Of a stretch of 48,766 nt of DNA, positions 42,411 to 48,766 are shown piece by piece; the first letter of the stretch is position 1, and each line of letters starts with the position of its first letter. The notes under the pieces were generated by a model that was not told where the DNA came from, did not search any database, and saw nothing but the letters and a program-made list of their open reading frames with translations. Both the position numbers and the translations under genes were made by a program. Source of the stretch: Bryobacterales bacterium (GTDB lineage Bacteria > Acidobacteriota > Terriglobia > Bryobacterales > Bryobacteraceae); assembly GCA_003164035.1 (NCBI GenBank), contig PLRS01000040.1:641-49406 (forward strand), given 5' to 3'.

Positions 42411-43010
42411 GGAAGCCTCACTTGTGGGGCAGGTTGTGGGGCGTTGGGAGCGCCCACTAGGCCCGGTCCAGCCGGGCTCCATCCTGGCTCCCCGGCGGAG
42501 AACCTTGTATTACAGCCCGCCGGATTCTTCTCCCGCCGCAGCGGCTTTTTCGTGGAGCGGACTCTCAGTCTGCCACGCCGGGACTCGTCCCGGCGCTTGT
42601 CTCGCGCAACCTGCCCCGCTCCCCGCCAACGCGAAGACAACTGCCCTGTGGGGCAGGCGCTTTCGCCTGCCCGCGCGAGCCCGAACCGCGGTTCGGCCCA
42701 CATGTCCGCAGTTGTGGCGCGAGTAGCAAGCCCAACCGTTGGCTCCGTCTCAGCGTGACATAAGTGCTTTTCGTTCCTTACGGTTGGAGGCGAAAAATGG
42801 GTTCGTTTCGCAAAAATGACCGCGCGACGGTAAATTCCTGATTTCAAAAGTCTTCACTCCCGCGCCCAGGTTACCACGGTCACGCAAGCGGCTAACCGTC
42901 CGGGAGCTGTTTTGAGCCGGTTAGGTGCGGTGATCGGGCGCGGCAACGTCCCGGCTTTCCTCGGCCGGAGAAGCCGGAGCAGGGGTCATTCTTCCTTGTT
43001 TGGGTTCCCC
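42411..43010. other. Hairpin-rich non-coding region
   Basis: 600 bp without a convincing gene. It has several perfect short palindromes: GCCGGGAC-TC-GTCCCGGC (42577-42594), GGGCAGGCG-CTTT-CGCCTGCCC (42651-42672) and CGAACCGCGGTTCG (42682-42695). The text around 42650 (GTGGGGCAGG) recalls the ends of repeat family B, so these may be decayed relatives. Confidence 0.6.
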
Positions 43011-43199
43011 AGGAGAATGGGAAGCACGTAGCCTGTCACGGGTTTTCCTGTCACGGGTTTTCCTGGAAAATGGGAAACGCGTAGCCTGTCACGGGTTTTC
43101 CTTGGAAAATGGGAAACGCGTAGCCTGTCACGGGTTTTCCTGGAAAATGGGAAACGCGTAGCCTGTCACGGGTTTTCCTTTGTCACGGGTTTTCCTTTT
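43011..43199. repeat. Tandem 38-39-bp repeat array
   Basis: Four units (43011-43049, 43065-43103, 43104-43141, 43142-43179) and two partial units of about 15 bp (43050-43064 and 43181-43199). Each unit starts GGAAAATGGGAAACGCGTAG and ends CCTGTCACGGGTTTTCC. The ends GGAAAA and TTTTCC are inverted repeats, so every unit can form a stem-loop. The first unit differs most (GGAGAATGGGAAGCACG). One more unit is found inverted at 46144-46179. Confidence 0.92.
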
Positions 43200-43535
43200 G
43201 ACGACGGCCACAATAACTGGCAAGGTAGAATGATTCGTTTTGGAGAAAAGCTGCTGCGGGATTTTCCCGCCAGCCGATGGAAGTCGTACATCCATCTGAC
43301 ACTGGCCCGCGCTTACGCGGCCCGGCTGATCCTCACGTACCCGGCGGTCGAACTCGATGGTACAAACAGGCCAACCACCGATCCCGATATGCTGCGGCGC
43401 GACGCCATCGCTCATTTCCGCGCATTTCTCGAAGAGAACCGGGAGTCACCCGAAGCCAATTCGGCGTGGAGGGAAGCGTGGCGGCTACTTGCCGGACTTC
43501 CCCCATCGCCAATCCATTTCGCCTGCACGGACTGA
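43200..43535 (+). pseudogene. 3' fragment of a TPR-like gene, truncated by the repeat array
   Basis: An open frame continues from the last repeat unit into DDGHNNWQGR and then MIRFGEKLLRDFPASRWKSY. It runs on as LARAYAARLILTYPAVELDG, AIAHFRAFLEENRESPEANS and WREAWRLLAGLPPSPIHFAC to the TGA at 43533-43535. The helical pattern is TPR-like, and the Trp/Arg-rich end looks like the C-terminus of a longer protein. There is no Shine-Dalgarno before the ATG at 43230, and similarity-like sequence begins right at the repeat border. I take it as the tail of a gene whose 5' part was lost or replaced by the repeats. The family is not identified with certainty. Confidence 0.5.
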
Positions 43536-43724
43536 AACACCGCTTGGTCCCGATATAAGATCGCGCAAAGTCGCGCAGCGTAGAGCTATCAGTACCCACT
43601 TGGATGGGAAACGCCCGACCGTTCCGCGTGCCAGCGAGGGCGATTCCGTTATTCCAATCGGTGGGTCGGCGACTACACGCTCACGTGGTTTCCTTCCGGT
43701 TCGCCAACGATTCGGACGGAAGGC

Positions 43725-44183
43725 CTAAGCAAGCGCGTTTCCCGCTACATGGATCGTGGGGTCATGTTTAGTTGCCAGGGGATTGATTGTGGTGTTATGG
43801 GCGGCGCGAATGAGCCAGCTCTCATCCGGCTGCTTGACCATTACGTAGGTCATGCGATCTTGCATATTTTTCTCGAGTCTTCCATCCGGCGTGGTGAAGT
43901 CCCCCATCCTGATCGTCACAACGACCAAAGCCACATCCGGTGCGATCTCGGCTATTTCGCTTTCCAATATCTCCAACTGCACTCCGAGAAACATCGTCGA
44001 CAGGTAGACCGTGTGAGCTTTCATCACAGCCGCTTTCCCGCGCCAGTGCATGCCCACGATGTTGATCCAGTCGCAGTCTTCCGTGAGGCATGACGCGTAC
44101 GCTTTCATATCGTTCGCGTTCCAGGCGTCTCCGAGCGTTGTGACCGCCTCTTGAATTGCCTGAGTGTTTTTTGTCGTAAGCAT
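43725..44183 (-). CDS. SgcJ/EcaC-type NTF2-like protein
   Basis: A 152-aa cytosolic alpha+beta barrel of the SnoaL/NTF2-like superfamily. Family marks: the N-terminal helix IQEAVTTLGDAWNANDMKAY, then ASCLTEDCDWINIVG, WRGKAAVMKAH and the strand VALVVVTIRMGDFTTPDGR. A later strand pair is MTYVMVKQPDESWLIRAAHN. The SgcJ/EcaC group often carries a note of 'oxidoreductase', though no enzymatic activity is proven for most. The Shine-Dalgarno GAGGGGAC is strong. It is divergent from the membrane-protein gene (188 bp apart). With that gene and the AraC regulator it forms a small accessory module between two copies of the 38-bp repeat. Confidence 0.85.
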   Translation of the reverse strand: MLTTKNTQAIQEAVTTLGDAWNANDMKAYASCLTEDCDWINIVGMHWRGKAAVMKAHTVYLSTMFLGVQLEILESEIAEIAPDVALVVVTIRMGDFTTPDGRLEKNMQDRMTYVMVKQPDESWLIRAAHNTTINPLATKHDPTIHVAGNALA

Positions 44184-44370
44184 TTGACTTGTCCCCTCTC
44201 TTCTACCTGCATTTTGCAGCGTAACGCAGCAGGCAAGACGCCAGATTGAACAAATGCGACATCGTGCGTTTGCTGGTTCAGGTTCCCGCCGCGATGTCGG
44301 AAATATTCAATTGCACTGCCGATTCGTTTGTTAGATTGCTCCTATCAGCTCTGGATGAGGTAAATGCATC

Positions 44371-45096
44371 ATGGCTACTACCGTTGCGGTGCCGGCAAAG
44401 ACAGCCGTTTCCGAACGTCGCTTCCACGTGTGGATGGCGGCCGTATTTGTGGTAACAGTGTTCTGCGGTTTCGGACTCAATTTCGCGCTGGGCCGGGTTC
44501 AAGCGTCGACTCTTCCGCCCCTGGTTCGTTTTCATGGGATGGCGTTTGGCTGTTGGATCCTGCTCTATCTGGTCCAGTGCGTGCTGGTGGATCGAGGATC
44601 CGTCGCGCTTCATCGCCGGCTTGGCTGGTTCGGCGCTGTGCTGTCAGGGGTGGTTGTGCCGCTGGGCATTATCACAACCATCATGGCGATCCAGCGCGGT
44701 GCTGTGCCCTTCTTCTTCCCGACGAACATCTTTCTTGTACTGAATGTGCTGGGACTGCTGCTTGTCGGAGCTTTGGTCGCGGCCGCAATTGTGTTGCGAA
44801 GGCGGACGGACTGGCATCGACGGCTGATGTATTGCGCCGCGCTTGAGCTGATCGCACCGGCCTTCGGGCGTTTGTTGCCCATGCCACTGCTCGGTCCCTG
44901 GGGAGCTTCTGCGATCTCGGGGATGCTGCTGCTCTATGCTTGTATTGGGATTGGCTTTGATCTGGCGCAGTACCGCCGGGTGCATCCGGCATGGTGGTGG
45001 GGTGTGGGAGCCATCGTCAGCCTGCCTCTTTCGTTGGGTCCGATCGCCTTCATCCCCATTGTGCGAGCGCTGGCCGGGCAGTTGGCAGGGCGTTGA
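44371..45096 (+). CDS. Multi-pass membrane protein of unknown function
   Basis: 241 aa with about seven hydrophobic segments, hence an integral inner-membrane protein. I do not recognise a firmly named family. A typical pattern is RFHGMAFGCWILLYLVQCVL followed by ALHRRLGWFGAVLSG, with His in both, and DWHRRLMYCAALELIAPAFG later. This His pattern recalls small haem- or quinone-related membrane proteins, but no ligand can be proven. A GAGG Shine-Dalgarno precedes the ATG. It is convergent with the AraC-type gene with only a 2-bp gap, so the two transcripts must overlap. Confidence 0.75.
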   Translation: MATTVAVPAKTAVSERRFHVWMAAVFVVTVFCGFGLNFALGRVQASTLPPLVRFHGMAFGCWILLYLVQCVLVDRGSVALHRRLGWFGAVLSGVVVPLGIITTIMAIQRGAVPFFFPTNIFLVLNVLGLLLVGALVAAAIVLRRRTDWHRRLMYCAALELIAPAFGRLLPMPLLGPWGASAISGMLLLYACIGIGFDLAQYRRVHPAWWWGVGAIVSLPLSLGPIAFIPIVRALAGQLAGR

Positions 45097-45098
45097 AT

Positions 45099-45902
45099 TC
45101 AAGTGGAAGGGATGCGCGTCCACTCGGCGAAGAACGCCGACGGAGAAGAGTCAGTCAACTCACGGCATTCGCGCACGAAGTGCGCCTGGTCAGCATAACC
45201 GGTGTCATGAGCGAGTTCGGTCCAAGTCGCCTCCGGCCGGCTCTGCCTTGCCTTCAGTGCGGCATTGAGGCGGACGGCACGAGCATACAACTTAGGATTC
45301 AGTCCCACCTGGGCGGCAAATCGCCGGGTGAACTGGCGCTCACTGAGCCCAGCCCACCCGGCGAGCGCATCGATGCGTTTCTGACCACCGGACTCGAGGA
45401 GCATCTTCGCGGCAATGTCTATCCGGTCGATTGGCCGGGCTTCACGCAACATGTAACCTAACCAGCGCTCGGCGGCCGCGGCTCGGTTTGGGAAATCCGC
45501 GGCACCAAGCACGGCATCGCGCAGGCCGGAAGTCACTCGTCCAAAAACGTCGGCCATTGCGACACCGTGATTCGCGATGGAGTTCATGTCAAGCCGGATC
45601 AGGCGATGGATCGCACCGGGCTGGAAGCGGATCGAGAAAGCCTTGATTTCCCCAGCCATCAGCAGGCGCGTGGTGCCAACCCCATGCGGACCAACCAGGG
45701 CAACCTCCGGCGACGTTTCGAAGTCCTGACGCTGATGGGAGACCCGATAGGGTTGGGCGAGATAGATTTCAATGAACAGGTCCGGGCGCGCGGGGAGCGG
45801 GTGAGTGAGGCTTGTTTGGCCGAAGTGCGCACTGCGCTCCTCGAAACCGGATACCAGCGATCGCAGCGAGGGCGAGGGCGGCAGGCGTTCTAAGAGCATC
45901 AT
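45099..45902 (-). CDS. AraC-family transcriptional regulator
   Basis: 267 aa from the ATG at 45902 (MMLLERLPPSPSLRSLVSGF); AAGGAG lies 7 bp upstream, and the longer open frame to 46088 has no such signal. The N-terminal part (1-150) is a ligand- or dimer-type domain similar to DUF6597-containing AraC proteins (PLPARPDLFIEIYLA, FSIRFQPGAIHRL). The C-terminal AraC DNA-binding domain has two helix-turn-helices: IDALAGWAGLSERQFTRRFA and WTELAHDTGYADQAHFVREC, then the usual PSAFF. Likely it regulates one of the adjacent genes, the membrane protein or the NTF2-like protein; this is inference. Confidence 0.9.
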   Translation of the reverse strand: MMLLERLPPSPSLRSLVSGFEERSAHFGQTSLTHPLPARPDLFIEIYLAQPYRVSHQRQDFETSPEVALVGPHGVGTTRLLMAGEIKAFSIRFQPGAIHRLIRLDMNSIANHGVAMADVFGRVTSGLRDAVLGAADFPNRAAAAERWLGYMLREARPIDRIDIAAKMLLESGGQKRIDALAGWAGLSERQFTRRFAAQVGLNPKLYARAVRLNAALKARQSRPEATWTELAHDTGYADQAHFVRECRELTDSSPSAFFAEWTRIPST

Positions 45903-46143
45903 CGGTGGCTCCTTCCTGGTCCGACATCTCTGGGTACATACGGAAAGCGTAGCAAAATCCGCTGCGATGTCTCTGTCAAGAGAATCTAGACGCCCGGAAA
46001 AGTAAGAACCGTTCGGTCGAGAAGTCGGCTTCGATCCGGCGATGCCGTCCGGTTTACGCGCCATCCGGAAGTTGGGCATGGCGGTCAACTTGACGTATCA
46101 CGCCCGTCGCACTGAAGTGCCATTGCCTGTTTTGACTTCACCA

Positions 46144-46179
46144 AAAAACCCGTGACAGGCTACGTGTTTCCCATTTTCC
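46144..46179. repeat. Single inverted copy of the 38-bp repeat
   Basis: The reverse complement of these 36 bases begins GGAAAATGGGAAACACGTAG and ends CCTGTCACGGGTTTT, differing from the array unit by one base (ACACG for ACGCG). It lies just after the htpX stop codon on the minus strand. Confidence 0.9.
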
Positions 46180-46194
46180 GTCCTACTACTCCCC

Positions 46195-47045
46195 TCATCG
46201 CATGGCCTGCAAGCGCCTGATCCGATCTTCTGTTGAAGGATGAGTTGAGAATAACTTGCCCAACCATTGGCCGGTAAAGGGCTTAATGATGAACAGGTGC
46301 GCCGTCGAAGGCGACGCTTGCATGGGGATGCGCTTGGACCACGATTCCAGCTTTCCGAGGCCCTGGATCAGCGGATAGGGCGAACCCACGTATTTGGCCG
46401 AGGCGGCGTCGGCGTCGTATTCGCGCGAGCGGGATATCGCCATTTGAATCAACATGGCGGCGATGGGAGCGAGAATCAACATTAACAATTCTCCGGCGAT
46501 GCCGCCGCGCCTCTCATCGTCGCGCCCGCCGGCGAACATCATCCCCCACTGCGCCATCCGGGCCAGCACGGTGATGGCGGCGGCCATGGTGGCCGCCACC
46601 GAGCTGATCAGGATGTCGCGGTGCAGCACGTGGCCCAACTCGTGGGCCACCACCCCCTCCAACTCCTGATCGTTCATCAACTGTAAAATGCCGGCCGTAA
46701 ACGCCACCGATGCGTGCTGGGGGTTGCGGCCGGTGGCGAATGCATTGGGAGACTCCTCGGGCAAAATGTAAAGCTTGGGCATGGGGATCTCCATGCGGTG
46801 CGCCAGGCGGCCAATGATCGGAGCGACGCGGCGGTACACGTCGGGGTGCTCCGTTTCGGTGACCGGCTGGGCCGAGTACGATGCCAGCGCGATCTTATCC
46901 GAGAAAAAGTAACTGCCGAAGTTCATTACCGCAGCCATTGCCAGACCGATATAAAGGCCGTTGCGGCCGCCCAGCGCTTCGCCGCCCACCAGCAAAACAC
47001 CGCTGAGCAGCCCCAGCAACAGCACGGTCTTCAAAGTATTGAACG

Positions 47046-47049
<4 letters not shown>
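46195..47049 (-). CDS. htpX: Membrane zinc metalloprotease HtpX (M48B)
   Basis: A 284-aa inner-membrane protease that removes damaged membrane proteins. Two N-terminal membrane helices (about 7-22 and 30-50) precede the catalytic domain. The zinc motif HELGH is at residues 136-140 ([13 protein letters not shown]). Two further hydrophobic segments follow ([14 protein letters not shown] and [14 protein letters not shown]). The third zinc ligand is in [13 protein letters not shown]. Near the end, [14 protein letters not shown] is the usual HtpX finish. Its ATG overlaps the clpB stop (ATGA), so the protease is translationally coupled to a disaggregase. Both are heat-shock functions. Confidence 0.95.

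Positions 47050-48766
<1,717 letters not shown>

Noticed and set aside
43011-43199. CRISPR array
   Set aside because: Units follow each other directly with no unique spacers, and no cas gene is present.

Overview
The window looks like a chromosomal segment of an Acidobacteriota bacterium, most likely of the Solibacter/Bryobacter type. This is inferred from gene content: two proteins of the VWFA-related Acidobacterial domain family, a PadR regulator beside an acidobacterial-type duplicated permease (ADOP), a PEP-CTERM protein, a DUF6600 protein, a bacillithiol-type BshC, and long secreted Ig-repeat proteins, all in GC-rich DNA. No rRNA is present to confirm it.

Layout. 1-3.8 kb: an ion-energetics cluster with the end of an alternative (N-type) F1 gamma subunit, a PPK2 polyphosphate kinase and a P-type H+-ATPase, followed by a convergent secreted DUF1593 protein. 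5.6-12.8 kb: an accessory surface locus with three tandem phage-tail-collar genes on the minus strand, a divergent 1424-aa secreted P-domain/Ig/DUF11 protein, and a translationally coupled PEP-CTERM protein. An approximately 82-bp repeat lies at each end in the same orientation. 13.2-20.4 kb: a housekeeping block dxr-rseP-bshC-GH63 glucosidase, preceded by a strongly structured pseudoknotted RNA with its own promoter-like sequence. 20.4-25.5 kb: a small HTH-like protein, PilZ, LarB, a MazF/antitoxin pair, a DUF6600 protein and tRNA-Val(GAC). 25.7-29.1 kb: a 1124-aa secreted beta-helix/LamG/Ig protein.

29.5-33.4 kb: a REC-PAS-HisKA-HATPase-REC-REC hybrid kinase convergent with an NtrC-type sigma-54 activator. 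The two are separated by a 169-bp element with long inverted arms that supplies the activator's stop codon. 33.6-36.0 kb: a degenerate sigma-factor-like protein, a DUF4833 protein and an orphan PxpA. 36.1-40.9 kb: PadR, two decayed genes (an ADOP permease and a PagL-like lipid A deacylase, each with an out-of-frame internal deletion), then a tandem duplication of a VWFA-related secreted protein. 41.2-48.8 kb: an RlmI-type rRNA methyltransferase, a tandem 38-bp repeat array fused to a gene remnant, an NTF2-like protein, a multi-pass membrane protein, an AraC regulator, and an overlapping clpB-htpX pair running off the right edge.

The main hidden structure is in the non-coding DNA. At least four families of short palindromic repeats fill the intergenic spaces and tend to bracket accessory or decaying genes rather than housekeeping operons. 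The most novel candidates are the dxr-leader pseudoknot RNA, the triple-hairpin repeat whose stems change while staying complementary, the inverted-repeat elements with conserved outer ends, and the repeat-bracketed tail-collar/adhesin locus.
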